A stretch of 64,000 bases of DNA from Quercus robur. Taxonomy: Eukaryota; Streptophyta; Magnoliopsida; Fagales; Fagaceae. This document shows positions 21,113-33,690 of the stretch, one piece after another (position 1 is the stretch's first letter; every line of letters starts with the position of its first letter). A model generated the notes under the pieces. It ran no database searches, was not told the origin of the DNA, and saw only the letters and a program-made list of their open reading frames with translations. The DNA is taken from positions 54,060,406-54,124,405 of the forward strand of contig NC_065542.1 in assembly GCF_932294415.1 (NCBI RefSeq). The letters run 5' to 3'. The position numbers and the translations under genes were made by a program.

Positions 21113-24100
21113 AAGAAAAACAAAATTTACCTGTAGCTTGAAACCTTTGTCTGTGTATATTAATTCCAAGAAGTTTTTTTTCGAATTGAGTGTAGCTCAA
21201 TTATCACAGCACCCATGTTCATCCTTTCTCTTGGAAATTCAACGGAACAAGCAACTCCAATTTCAAGTATAAAAATCAAGCATTCTAGACTCTTCGGACT
21301 TCCATTTTGGCTCTCATTGCAAGTAATGTCATTCACTCTGTTCTCTCCTTCTCCTTCCCAAAGAAGGATAGGATCTATAATGTCAATTACTCGTTCCGGT
21401 AGGGCTGCTTTAACAAAATCATGAAGGTTTAAGTTATCTTGAAAAATGTTATCAGTTGGCTTTTTTCCCGTGAACATTTCTAACAATAATATGCCATAAC
21501 TATACACATCGCCACATATTGACACCTCGTTTCCCACTCCATTCTCTGAAAAACACATAACAAATATGTAATATGTACATAGTTTTGTATCAAATGAAAA
21601 ATGGGAAAGATATATAACCTAGTGGTATTAATGGAGCTTTTACAATGGTATGTAATAAGAATTAAAATAAGTAAGATAAGTGAAAAATTTTGGTATATAA
21701 GATTCTATCTTCTAGATACAACACATCCTTTTTGAAGTCGTTTTTTCAAGCTTTAAAAAATAGTAAATGACTAAAAAAAGAGGAAAACAATTAAATTTAA
21801 GAAAGGATAATGATAATTACTTGGAGGAGTATAACCAACTGTTCCTCTTACTCCAATTGAGCTTGATTGGTTAGTAGAAGAATCTTGGGTAGCATTAAAA
21901 AGGAATCTTGCCAAGCCAAAGTCACCTACGTGTCCAATCATTTCATCATCAATAAGGACATTGCTAGGCTTGAGATCACAATGAACAATTGGTGTTTGGC
22001 AATGGTGATGAAGATAATCCAATGCATTGGCAACATCAATGGCAATATTCAACCTTTGAAGAAGACTCAAACTTCTTGGTTCCTCAAGAGTCTCATTTAT
22101 TCTTGGAGTTGGATGTAACCATTCATCTAGGTTCGTTTCCCATGAACTCCATTACCAAAGCCTTAAAATCATGGCCTTGATAGTCAATACTAGAACATGA
22201 TGTGAGGACCTTTACAAGATTTCGATGTCTAATATTTCGTAAAGCTTCACATTCTATTTTGAAACTTTTGGAAGCTCCACGATGTGAAAGGTTGAGAACC
22301 TTAACAGCAATTGTCTGTCTACCTTCATCAAGAATTCCTTTATACACGTACCCAAAGCTACCCACACCAATTAAATTGGTAGAAGAGAACCCATCAATTG
22401 CCTTTAGGAGACCTTGGTAAGAGAGATTCAAAAGAAAATTTCCTAAGTCACTTGAGATATTTTCTTTTCTTTTCTTTTTTAAACAAAAGAGAAGTAGAAG
22501 TGATAGGAGTAAACATACTCCAATAAGCCCAAAAAATATAGAGATCATTAATTTGAAGGTAAAGGTCAACTTTCTCTTTTTGGATTTTTCATATTTACAT
22601 TTAGGAAGCTAAAACTTAGGTATGTCCCCGCAAAGCTTACCATTTCTCCTAATTGAAGTTGCACTCATGTTCTTGAAAACTCCTTTTGATGGTACCTCAC
22701 CCTCAAAATGATTGTATGATAGATTCAAAAATTTCAAAGACAAAGTCCTCCAAAAATTTTGGAATTTTTCCAGAAAAATTATTGTTAGAAAGATTTAGAG
22801 ATCTAAGGCCTCTTAATGATGCCAAAGACGGTGGAATAATCCCTTGGAAGTGGTTTCTTCTCATGGCTAGAAATTCCAACTTTATGCAACTACCCAGACT
22901 TTCTGGAATTTTACTAAACAACATGTTTTCAGAAATATCCAAATATGCTAAATTTTTGAAATTCCGTAATTCCGTGGGAAGGACACCAATAAATATGTTG
23001 GCAAACAAATCTAGACTAATTGGTGAGAATGAGAGACCAATGACTTGTGAGGATATCGAACCATTGAGATTGTTATTAGCAAGATGCAAATTAACCAAAT
23101 TTTGGCACTTGGCTAGACTTAGAGGGATGTTGCCTTGAAGATTATTCTTGAATAAATACAAGTCTGTCAAGATGGTTAAATTTCCAACAGAAAATGGAAT
23201 GTTCCCAGAGAGATTGTTTTCATTTAATACTAAAATTTGTAGCATTTGAAGCTTTCCAATTTCAAAGGGAATATTACCTGATAATTTGTTCTGCCATATA
23301 TCAAGTCTCTCCAAACTGATCAAATTTCCTATTTCGGTAGGAATATTTCCAGATATTTTATTAGTTTCTAGAAGCAACTAGTTAAGGGTAGTTGACAAAT
23401 TGCCAACGCATTTGGGCAATTCTCCCCCAAATTTATGATATTTAAAGCCAATACGGTTAGATAGGTGGTATTTGTAAAAGAACAGAGAAAATTCAAGTCA
23501 TTTGCCCCTCCAGTTCCAAGATTGTTATTGGTAGCTAGCGCTAAACCATGAAAATCTATTTAGCTTCTCCAAAGAAGGAACTTTTCCACTTAGTTTATTC
23601 CCATCCAATTGAAGTATATCTAGATTTAAGACGTTAGAAATTGAAACTGGGATAGATCCAATAAACTGGTTATTGAAAATGCTTAATATTTCAATATTTG
23701 GTAGGGTGATACCTATGTCCAGTGGAAGACGTCCTTGGATTTGGTTTAATCCTACATCAAACAATTTTAACGATGACAAATTGAAGATTGAGGGAGGAAT
23801 TTTTCCAAAGAACCTATTTGCACCAAGTAAAAGTTTTTGAATCTTGATCAATTAGCCAAAAGAATCTGGAATAATCCCACGCAAGTTATTATATGGTACA
23901 ACAAAAGCTTTTAGAAAAGATAAGTTTCCAAAAGAAGGTGGGATACTTGCTGTCACATTATTTTTGCTAATAGCAAAAACTCGAAACTTTGACAAGGTGC
24001 TAAGCATTGTAGGGATTTCTCCGGTCAAAAGGTTGATACTGACATCAAGGATTTCTAGGTTGGAGGAACTAGATATATTGCTTGGAATTTTGCCACTAAA

Positions 24101-24523
24101 TGTGTTATTAGATAACAGTAAGAACTGCAGTCTGCGCAAACGACCTAATTCTGGAGGGATTTCATTTTAAAAATTGTTGTTTTGGAGGGTTAGATTCCTC
24201 AAAAAACTTAAATTTCCAATATATGGTGATATGAAGCCTACCAGTTTTGAAGATTGTAGGTCCAACACAGTCACCCTCTGATGTCGGCGACCACAGATGA
24301 CGCCTTGCCATTGACAAAAGTGGAAGCTGTCATTCCAAGAGCTCATAACTTGAAGAGGGTCATGAGTGATCTTGGCTTTGAACTCAAGCAACGCCAACCG
24401 GTCCGTCTCATTATTCCCACCAAGCACAGAGGTGACTAAGAAGCCACACCACAAGAGAAGGATAAAAGTACGCGTAGGAAAAGATGAGGATGGTGGAGCT
24501 GAACTCAACTGTGAAAGCCCCAT
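21113..24523 (-). pseudogene. LRR receptor-like kinase pseudogene (copy 1)
   Basis: A dead paralogue of the gene at 34793-38237, recognisable from signal peptide to kinase end. Compared with the intact copy it has stop codons at 24167-24169 (CAA to TAA), 23852-23854 (CAA to TAA), 23378-23380 (TGG to TAG) and 22609-22611 (CAG to TAG). Length changes include a 4-bp insertion near 23535, a 1-bp loss near 23435, a 2-bp loss near 22736, a 2-bp loss near 22132 in the kinase N-lobe, and a 1-bp gain in a T run near 21178. The intron donor's preceding base has changed from G to A. All four stops are C-to-T type transitions. Kinase motifs HCDLKPSNVL and GDFGLARF are still readable. Decay on this scale rules out a full-length product. 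Confidence 0.95.
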
Positions 24524-25440
24524 GCAATAAAGTCGAGCTTGCCGCTTGGTGCTATTGGGTATTGTGGTATTGGATTGTCAAAGCAAAACGAAGGGTTTGA
24601 TTTCGCTGGTTTTTTCTTTTTTGATGTGGGAGGTTTGGTTTCGCTGGTTAGAGCACAAAGAACAGAACATTTATATATAGGTGAAGATTGGAGGAGAACG
24701 AACATAGTATGTAGTGCGGGACCCAACCCGAAAGACTACCCGGAATTATAATCCGAGCATGATAAATCAAAATTTGTTACTGTAGATAGTGTTTCTTTTA
24801 TTATATATATTTTTTACAAAATTCTTTTATTATAAAATTTTTTTTTTTGATAGTTATAATTTTTTTTACTATATTCATATTATAATTTATACTGTATATT
24901 TTTTTATCTATACATATTTTTTTAAAATTATAAAAGCCTACAAAAACATATGAATATTGATAGAAAAATTATGAAAAAAAATAGAGGAAAACAAAATAAT
25001 TTTTAGAATTATATTTTTTTTAGAAAAATTAAAATTATGGTTAAATGATTAAATTCACAATTTTTTAATAGTTTAAACTTTTTGAACAATTGATAATTTG
25101 AAAATAATTAATAAATCTAAAAAAATTCTCTTGAAAAAATTACTATATTCATATTATAATTAAATTTCAATCTTTTGGTTCTTTAAAATTATACCCAGTA
25201 ATGCTTTACCATACATTTATGCTAATTCAAATTGAAATATACCCATACGGCCATACCCAATAATGTTCAATTGTCTGGGGAAGTGGTCTATGTCTCTCCA
25301 AAAACAAAATGAAATCATCATACAAGCATCTCTTGACAACCACTCACCATCAAATTCAAATCCACTATTTTACCTATAATCTTAATCTCACGATTCACAG
25401 TTAAAGGAAAAAGGTTTTTTTTTTTTCATATATTATAATT
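24524..25440. other. Upstream region of the kinase pseudogene
   Basis: It matches the upstream region of the intact copy (38238-38865) to about 25140, including the TATATATAA box at about 24670 on the minus strand. From about 25150 it matches 46840-47130 instead. No gene seen. Confidence 0.7.
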
Positions 25441-26567
25441 CAAATCGATCCCCACCTTCAATAAAAAGAAAAAGGAAAATCCTATACAGTCCTTATAAGA
25501 ACTCCATTAGTGACCAAAAAATATGTAAGAAGCTCTAAATTCCCATTTTTGGTAAGCAAATAACTATGAATATAAGATTCAAAAATCAAAACTTTTTTGT
25601 TTTGTTTTTTGTTTTCGTATTTGTTTTTGTTCTTTTTTTTTTCTTTTTCTTTTTGCAACAGATTTAAAATCAAAACATGATTGTCTTATCATGTTCATTT
25701 TCCCTGCAACCAAAGAAAGGGTACAGCTATAACAACTCATTTAGTCAACAAATAAGCAAACGGCTCAAGATACCCAAAATGAACAGCCATAGAAGATCGT
25801 ACCTTGCAGAATCGGGTTTAAGTCTCTCTCAGCTTTTTCTGATTTCACAGAGAGAGAGAGAGAAAGAGACACGAGACACAAACTTTGTCCATGCGATGAC
25901 GGTGGGGTGTGAGGGCTTGAGATCAGAGAAATGGAGGGTGAGGGTTGAGATCGGAGATGGAGGGTAAGGGTGAGATCAGAGATGAAGGGTGAGGGTGAGG
26001 GCTTGAGATCGGAGATGGAGGCTTGGAGGGTAAGGATTGAGATTGGGCTCTTGAGAGATGGAGGCTGATGTGTGGGAGAGGCTAGGGTTGAAAATGTTTG
26101 ACCCAATAGTATATATACAAAGCCTAAAGCCGCATTTTTAACCAGCGGCTATAGGCAAAATCTGAGGCCGTGTTTAAGAAATATGGCCCCATCCCAAACT
26201 AAAGCTGCATTTTAAACACGCGGCTTCAGACCAAATTTAAAGCTGCATCTATAAAACGCAGTTTTAGGCAAGTTAGAGCCGCATTTTATAAATGCGGCCA
26301 AAGTTAAGGGAAAAAAAATGGTTTTCCAAAAAAATATTAAATACAAAGGTCCTATAGCCGTGTGTTTTAAACGTGGCCATAGCTCCACCCCCAAAAATGC
26401 GGCTACAGCTCAAAAAAAAAGGCTTTAGAACCCTTCTATGGCCGACTTTTGTTTTTTCTTTAAGCCGCGTTTTTCAAAAACGTGGCTTCAGTCCGTCTGG
26501 GGCAGCGTTTTTACAAACATGGCCTAAAAAAACGCGGCCTAATACCCCCGCGTTTTGTAGTGTGTAC
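25441..26567. mobile_element. CACTA-like non-autonomous insertion
   Basis: The flanks join up in the paralogous stretch at 47120-47150, which lacks this 1.1 kb. The right end reads GCGTTTTGTAGTG, the reverse complement of the CACTA terminus CACTACAAAA. The right third (26130-26567) is packed with alternating motifs such as GCCGCATTTT, GCGGCTATAG and AACGCGGCC, typical of subterminal repeats. The left end does not show CACTA, so it is deleted or misplaced. No transposase ORF exists. A (GA)n run at about 25850-25870 and GGGTGAGGG-type repeats at 25900-26060 lie inside. Confidence 0.6.
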
Positions 26568-27636
26568 ATGAACATTTCTAATGGTAACTTGATTTTAAAA
26601 GTGAATCCGTCTTTGCCTGTAAAGCTTCATTAATATTGGGTGATTTTATTAATAAGTAAAGGGAAATGTTAACCAATGCCCTTAGGGTATTGAATTAAGA
26701 ACTATTTTTAGAAACATTTTATCGGGAGAGTAATAAAATAATAAATGTTATTAACAGCTTTTTATATTTCTTATGAAAGTAGTGTCAAAACTTTCTTATT
26801 ATGGTTTATTAACAATTGCTCTAAGTGCATTCGTTAACATAACCCATAAGTAAAACTGCAAAAGTGCTTTTGATAAATCACGTTTTGTTATTCTAACATT
26901 ATTGTAGTTATATTATAATCGATATTAGAGAAATTTTTTTTAAAATATTTTTTAATTATAAAAGTATACTAAAAAATCATATGAATATTTGTATAAAAAA
27001 CATGAATTATATGTGGTCGATTGATTTTTTATTTTTCTATATCATGTATCATGTATCGTATTGTAAATCGTAAAATACACAAACATCTAGAATTTTTAAA
27101 AAAAAATTATAGATATACTTATAAAATATTTATTAATTATAAATTCAAAATATATTCAACTAATAACTAATTTAATAATTACTTAGGTAATAATATTTTA
27201 AAAAACTAATTAAAATCAAATTAACACCTATATATAAGCTACACATTAAAATTGATTAAACTAAACAGTGAAAATACATGACATATGAGCCAAAAAAATT
27301 AATTTATATTCATCAATCATCATCTTGTCTAATAAACTCCATCTAAGTCAATGTTATCACAATGTTCATCATCCTGCAAAATTATTTCTTCATTGAAATT
27401 TTTTTCATCAAGGAAGAAAAATAATAATTAAATCAATAGCAATAAGTCATTTTTAAAGAGGCTCATTTATGGAACATCTCATTGAATCTCGAAAAAGATC
27501 TATATGAGAAATTTGTTACTAGCAAATTTGCAATAAAAAAATATAACAAAAATAATAGAGGAAATTTTTAATGGTTTACATTTATTGTCAAAACTACAAG
27601 TTATAAAAGAACTTTTACAAATGTAGGGAAACACTT
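26568..27636. repeat. AT-rich flanking unit shared with 47140-48600
   Basis: It aligns by eye with 47140-47870 and 48548-48600. The point after CTAAGTCAAT near 27352 is the empty site for solo LTR D. No gene seen. Confidence 0.75.
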
Positions 27637-28080
27637 CTCAAGTCAAATTATTTCCAAAAATAGATTTTTGCTCATTAAAATATTATATTTTCCATTTTAA
27701 AACTTCTCAAGTCAATTTAATATCTTATTGGACTCTAAACGAGCCTTGGGCCTTAAAGTTCGAGCATCATTGGGGAATAGGGATCTGAGTTGTAAGGGAT
27801 ACAAAATATAGTGTCTACGAGTGTGTATACGAAATTTGTCCCTCCAAATCACACGTTCACATAATCAATTCAAAGTTTGGCAGGAAACCAAAAAAAGAAA
27901 AAAAAAAGGGACCTAGGTGAGAAATTTGTTTTTCACGATCTACTGAATCCAATATTTTCAAATGTGCCTAGACCAACTTATATTGTTGGAAAATATTGCA
28001 AGTTAAGTCTTACAAATTAGAAAACAACTGAAGTTTTCAGTAGCCAAAGACTAGAAAACAAAAATGGCTTGAACCAATGT

Positions 28081-28661
28081 TTAGATGACTAAATAGTAAT
28101 CTCTATCAGTTATGTTAAGAATGAAAACACTGTAATAAATAATTTTGGATACATCAAACTTATAAGTTATGGGTTTGATGAAGATTGACTGTTCGTGAAA
28201 CATGATAGTAGAGTAATACTTCAAGTCTTTACTAGTATTTTCAAGACTCCAATGAAAGTTTAGAGGAAAATAATCTTTAGCAAATTTTTTGGAGATTTGC
28301 AATCGTAGCCTTGTTGGGTTCAATAGAAAACAAGTTTTGGCAATATTGTTTTTTGACATAACTGGAAGCATTGGGATTTCTTGGAAGAGCAGTTTGAATG
28401 GGATGAGTAGTAGTGGCAATTGCATATGGATCATATGAGGATGCAAGAATAGTTGAATGGTTTATGAACAGTACCAAGGGTAGTAAAGCAACTAGCAACT
28501 TCAACTGGTGAAGCAGGTTCATGCTTGACTAGCTGTTTACCAACAATTGTAGCAGGTTGTTTATCTTTTGATCTTTGGCTTGCCATTATGGCATTGTAAA
28601 AATTCACGGGTGAGAAAATCAGGGATGGAGTTTTGAGAACCTTTAATATATTCAATATCAA
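28081..28661 (-). pseudogene. Unrecognised broken coding remnant, copy 2
   Basis: Duplicate of the remnant at 10942-11527, with the same frame change in the A run near 28300. This copy has an additional disruption near 28455, where about a dozen bases have been lost between the GTVHKP and YSTILASS segments. Family not recognised. Confidence 0.45.
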
Positions 28662-29064
28662 AATAAAAAATGCTTAAAATAGTTTGTCATTTGGAAAAAA
28701 TATGTTTTGAAGCAATGTTTTCAACATCTTTTTCTATAACATACTTAGCACTTTTACAATCAATACATAGTAAAAACTTTTGGTTTAGTAAATCACATTG
28801 AAATTTAGAAATGCATAGTACTACAAGTAAATTTTTCTTATTAATAGTATTGTAATTAATTTGTGCAAAATTGGTAGGGATTTTGTAGTGTGCAGGTTAA
28901 ATGTTTATGCTTAGGTGAATGAACGTGATTGTTGTGGTTTTCTTAACATCCATGTTAGGTATTAATGCATGCACAAAAATTTAAAATTTTAGATAAGACA
29001 CATGTGGCAAAATTAGCTATCCAATTTAGAATTTAAATTATATTTTCTCTAGCTTTGATTTTCA

Positions 29065-29097
<33 letters not shown>

Positions 29098-29338
29098 GAA
29101 AAAAAATTGAGAAACACACACACTTTAATAATTTATTATTATTATATTATTTGCAATTGAAAAAAATATGGATCAACTGTTAACCGAATGGACCCGATCC
29201 ATCTGCAACCTATTTAGGATGACCTATTTATGGCCCAAACATGTACAAGTCAAACTAAAGCCCAATCCACCTGACTCATTTGCCATGACCATAATAGAGA
29301 AAGGGTTGCATAATAATTAAATTCTATAGGTCACTTCT

Positions 29339-29552
29339 TGTGGGGCCCAAGTAATTTATGGGCCAGGCCCATTTACCCGTGGGGAATCCAAAGGTCCAAG
29401 CCGAGGAGGGCTATGGCCCAAGCCCGATAGTATAAAGCACAAGATAGCCTTGGGATACAGCCGAGGACAGTTCAGTCCTCGGCAGAACCCAAGGTCCCAC
29501 CGGAAAGAGGGACAAAAACGGTATAGGACTAAGCTTGAAAGAAAATCTAAAA
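29339..29552 (+). repeat. Element B 5' LTR, truncated
   Basis: It matches the first 214 bp of the 3' LTR and breaks at a CTAAAA run. Confidence 0.85.
29460..29483. promoter_or_regulatory. LTR palindrome, element B 5' LTR
   Basis: Perfect 9-bp arms, GCCGAGGAC and GTCCTCGGC, around AGTTCA. It starts 122 bp into the LTR. Confidence 0.7.
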
Positions 29553-30266
29553 GATGGAACTTCGTAAGGTTGGTTGCTTAATAAAAATTCTAAGTTACTC
29601 AATCCTCGGCTCAAATACTGCAAAAGGTTAATGCCAGTAGGAATGTTAAAAAGATGGTGAAACGCCCCACTGTTCAGTAGTCAAGAGGGACTGTTCATTT
29701 TGCGGGTGATATATCCTCGGATGGCCACTTCCTACACCACATCGGGCATTTAGCTATCATCTCGGCTAGGTTTGGGGTAAGTATCGTTTTTCACAGATCG
29801 GCATGGTTGTGCCGAACAACTTTATTAAAGTTATGGTGATATCTTTTTCTTAGCAAGTATTTTGGCCCTAGGTGTCATTGATTCAAATGCTATGTTATTG
29901 TGCCGGACAGCACTTGCAAATTCATAAATAGCGCCCTTCTCTTTGATAAAGGATTAGAGTCTCCAAGTATCGTACTCTAAGGTCGGCGATATTGTGCCAG
30001 GCCGACTCAGTAAGTTCATCTTAATGTCCTTTCTTTTCCTGCCTAATGGGAGTTTCAGCCCTAAGTATCATTTGTTCCATTCAATATTATTAAGCCGGAC
30101 TGTTTTTATAAACACAGAGCAAGATCTTTTTATTAACTGGGACTTTGGTCCTAGACGTCGGTCGCGATTTAAAGATAAAAAGAATTTACAAGATTGTATG
30201 TCTACGCGTTGCGTTATCATTTCGAAAATATATAGAGATAGAACATGTCAAGTAAAGTGATGACAA

Positions 30267-31040
30267 TTTTTATTAATATAAAGATGTATTACAACGTACA
30301 AAGAGGGGCTTAAACAAGCCTATACAAAAGGTAGATTGCCAAAATAATAAAAAAAAACTACAAATACATTAAGTAGACAATCGGATCTCTTTTTAAACTC
30401 GTCTTCGAAGTCCTTTCAAACTCTGCCTCAGTAGCGCCCATATCGAGAGAAGGACCTTCTTCAGAAGAAGATGGAGGAGATGAATGAAGAAGATGGAAGA
30501 GATGAAAAGAAAGAAAAAGGAGCAAAAGAGGGAGAAGGAAAAGCACCAGGATGGATCTGGTGGTGGAAAGAAGAAGAAAGAGAGGCAAAAGGAGGCACCA
30601 GTGAACGAAGAGAGGAAGAAGCAAGGGCACTTGGTCCCCGTCTCAGTCCTGACTCCTAACACACTGGTGCCATGTTAGGTATGCTCATGAGAGAGCAGTT
30701 GGTAATGATGATAGGTGTCCTCGACTCAGTCACGCCGAAAGTTTGACGTGACGAGTCCCTGCTTCGGATTTTGGCTGAAAGGAAGGTGAGATAGATTTTG
30801 AGTCTTCGCCATCCCTGCCCTGATCGAGCCATTCCGAGCTTTATTGGAACGTGGTGTTTACCGGGGGGGGGGGGGGGTATGGTTCCTTCATTACTCACTG
30901 TTATGGTGAACGTATTATGATTTAGTGTATAACTAGTGGGTAAAGTACACGCTAAGGGAGGCTAAGGATTTCAGATCTCAGAAGGATAAAAGGGTCTCTG
31001 TACGAGAGCGATAGCCTCCTACTTGTCTTCTTATAGGAAG
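30267..31040 (-). other. Antisense gene-like unit in element B
   Basis: This unit lies opposite to B's direction. It has a weak TATA-like TATAAGAAG at about 31031, a 58-codon ORF starting MARSGQGWRRLKI at 30832 and ending NMAPVC with stop at 30656-30658, a pyrimidine-rich stretch, and a terminal block TTTGTACGTTGTAAT with AATAAAA at 30273-30267. The frame extends upstream to 30898 through a poly-Pro stretch coded by the G15 run. Reading frame, length and stop position are the same as in E. Function unknown. Confidence 0.5.
30863..30877. repeat. Poly-G tract in element B
   Basis: A run of about 15 G inside the antisense unit, upstream of the conserved ATG. Confidence 0.9.
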
Positions 31041-31360
31041 GGCAAAACGGAAGGTATTAAATTCGTCCAGGTTTCCAAAAGAATTTGTAAACAAAGATGT
31101 ATCCGTTCCACTTCCCCACCTCATCAAACAAACCGTCGAATGTAAATGAGTCTCGTAAATAGAAGTCATTAAAAGTGCGTTTTGGATAACCAAACGGCGA
31201 GAACGCGTCAGGAGTAGAATCAAAAGAATGTCTCGTATGTCGGTACATTTCCTGGACAGATGAAGAACCGCCAGCATTAATGAAAGGCCGAATTAAATGA
31301 GCCATAATAAAGGCTCAGTATTACCAAAACCCCCCTTTCCAACCAAGAGGTTGGACAGCA

Positions 31361-31377
31361 GGGTTTTGAGGGGCTAT
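31361..31377 (+). other. Element B polypurine tract
   Basis: GGGTTTTGAGGGGCTAT immediately before the TGTGGGG start of the 3' LTR. Confidence 0.75.
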
Positions 31378-31498
31378 TGTGGGGCCCAAGTAATTTATGG
31401 GCCAGGCCCATTTACCCGTGGGGAATCCAAAGGTCCAAGCCGAGGAGGGCTATGGCCCAAGCCCGATAGTATAAAGCACAAGATAGCCTTGGGATACA

Positions 31499-31522
31499 GT
31501 CGAGGACAGTTCAGTCCTCGGC
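31499..31522. promoter_or_regulatory. LTR palindrome, element B 3' LTR
   Basis: GTCGAGGAC, AGTTCA, GTCCTCGGC. One C-to-T change relative to the 5' LTR copy, same offset. Confidence 0.65.
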
Positions 31523-31730
31523 AGAACCCAAGGTCCCACCGGAAAGAGGGATAAAAACGGTATAGGACTAAGCTTGAAAGAAAATCTAAAATATCAAGGG
31601 AAAGCTGCCCTTACTGCCATTCAATACTCTGCACCTGACAGAGCCGTATTCTTCGACTTTTACAACCACCCCCAACGACTTTGGGTATGGGCTGATGAGA
31701 CAAGTATCAGTCTTGGAAAGATTGACCCTA

Positions 31731-31770
31731 TACGTGGACGAAGGACAGTGAACGTAGGCTAATATAAAAG
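31731..31770 (+). promoter_or_regulatory. Element B LTR promoter: G-box-like and TATA
   Basis: CTATACGTGGACGAAGG, then AATATAAAAGG about 25 nt on. The G-box core is TACGTG here. Confidence 0.55.
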
Positions 31771-32068
31771 GAAAAAGAAGCAATCCAAAGAGGGGCTGGG
31801 AAAAATGGCCAAAAACCAGAGCCTCCCAGCCCACCTCTAGGAGAAAGACTCCAGGGGTGAAGAAAACTGAACCACGTGTGAACTCCACGAAAATCCCACC
31901 GCCTGGTGACCAAGGCCTAGCCTTTCAAACCCACGCTCTACAAATGATATTGTTTGGGCCTTTTTACGTGCGAACCCAATACTGTTTAGGTTCGTTACAA
32001 AATCGTGTCCTTACACTTCTTAATTCTAAAAATAAATTATAAAAAAATAAAACTTCATATATCATCTC

Positions 32069-33003
32069 TGTTGGGAAATTTAGATCCTGGTTGATAGAAT
32101 TAACAAGTTTCCAACCCAAGTTGTTAATTAGATCTATTATGCATAAACCTTGTTCAAATAAACAAACATCAATATCAAGTCAAAATCATGCACAACGGAA
32201 TAGTAAATAAGATAAGATATGATAACCTAGGAAAACCAATGAAACAAACTAGTTTCACAATAAAAAAAACCTAGGGGGAAACCTTCCCCAAAAGCAATCC
32301 ACTATAATAAAGAGAAGTTTCAGATCTAGTACAAAACATTTGTCCCTAAACTCAACAATCCCAGTAGATAATCTTACGGCAGAAACCCTTTACCATTTTA
32401 GAACCTCTGAACTCTCCAATATATAAATGCTCCACCCACAATCACAATTGAAACCTCCAACTGATTTTAAGAACCTCTTGAAGTTTTTCTTCACAGTAGC
32501 AAGTCTGTGATGGTTTCTATGACTTCAGCTTCTTCACCAATGGAATCTTCACATCTACTTTGAAACTCTTTGGTTTATCAAAATAGAGAAACTTAGTTAC
32601 AAAATCCTAGCCACATAAATGAAGTGTTTCTCTCTCTAAAAAGCCTTCTAATAGATGGCTTATAATGTCATTTTAATATTGGTTCAAACGGATCTCAATT
32701 CAAGCTTTAAATGAATAAGTTATGGGCTTTTTCGCGTTGCTGATTTTTACTAATCAGCGATGCTCGATCGATCAAGCTTGTGTCGAGGTTGTGTCGAGGA
32801 GGCAGTAAGTTTCTAGCTTCTATCGAGTAAGTATTAAGCTGCTATTGGGGTACATGCTAAAAATGTGCTGAAAATGTAATTTTCTTGAGCGAACTCTGTG
32901 TCTTTAACTTGGTCTTCAATTACAACTTTTAGACACATCAAAACTCAAGAAAAGACACATAATTTGGCATGGTTTAATAATACCAAAACATATGACCCTA
33001 ACA
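32069..33003 (-). mobile_element. Copia-like 3' LTR, copy 2
   Basis: Duplicate of 12303-13234 with the same TG and CA ends and the same AAAAGGGGAGAT purine tract next to it. The short stub to its right carries a deletion near 33176 compared with copy 1. Confidence 0.55.
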
Positions 33004-33690
33004 ATCTCCCCTTTTGTCAATTTATGACAAAACTTCAAGTATAAAAGTAAGCACATTACATTAATAACTGGAATACAATGAATGAACCCTTATTCAAATA
33101 AACTAGCCTATTTAAAAACAATCAGTCCTGAGAAATTATAGCACGAAATAGGATTGACTGTTTTGATTGGCTCCATACGTGTTATGCACAACATGTGGAA
33201 GACAATGAAAGATAATAAACAAGTAAAGCGTGTTTTGTCATAAAATATGCCAATTACATATATATGTAAACCAAACAATCTCTAAAATTTAATGAGCATG
33301 TAAATTCTACAGGATCCTTATTATGAATAGCTTTTGAAATACATATTATTCAATAGTACATTAAAGCAGTATATCATAAACAAGCTTGATACATATTACT
33401 CAAATTTAATTAATGAAGAAAATTTTACAAGCTTGATATCGAAGGGAAAAAAAACAAAAACAACATGACCGCTACGAGATACAAGATTGATAAGTTGCCC
33501 CAATGCTGTGTATCATAAACTTCGACAACCTTGTGGACGACATTGATAATAAGTCATCATCCTTGTTCACCTATGATGGGGGAAGAGAATTTCAACATAT
33601 TACAATTAACAAGTTTAGGATTTTAAAAAATTACATTATGCCAGATGAAGCTTTCCCTAAAGTAAAGAATAATTCAAATATTCATTATCA

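Larger units (their letters stand above)
29339..32015 (+). mobile_element. LTR retrotransposon B, non-autonomous, 5' deleted
   Basis: Plus-strand element flanked by the 5-bp duplication CTTCT (29334-29338 and 32016-32020). The empty site is seen at about 12250 in copy 1. The 3' LTR is complete (31378-32015, 638 bp). The 5' LTR stops after about 214 bp and runs directly into interior sequence homologous to A around 8830-8890. The rest of the 5' LTR, the primer-binding site and the leader array are therefore deleted. No gag or pol. The interior holds the antisense unit. It cannot now be replicated normally. Confidence 0.85.
31378..32015 (+). repeat. Element B 3' LTR (638 bp)
   Basis: It runs from TGTGGGGCCC to GTGTCCTTACA. 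Confidence 0.9.
27637..33690. repeat. Segmental duplication, copy 2, left part
   Basis: It matches 10502-13998, interrupted by element B at 29339-32015. It contains the same ORF remnant, TA microsatellite (29063-29096) and Copia-like LTR. It lacks the CACTA-like stub of copy 1. Confidence 0.85.

Noticed and set aside
22686..23138. Plus-strand frames opposite the LRR regions (also 36427-36810)
   Set aside because: Shadows of the minus-strand leucine-rich repeats, whose periodicity keeps the opposite strand open.
24539..24751. 70-codon plus-strand frame upstream of the kinase, conserved at 38253-38465
   Set aside because: Conserved only because both lie in the duplicated promoter and 5' UTR. 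The opposite strand is equally open.
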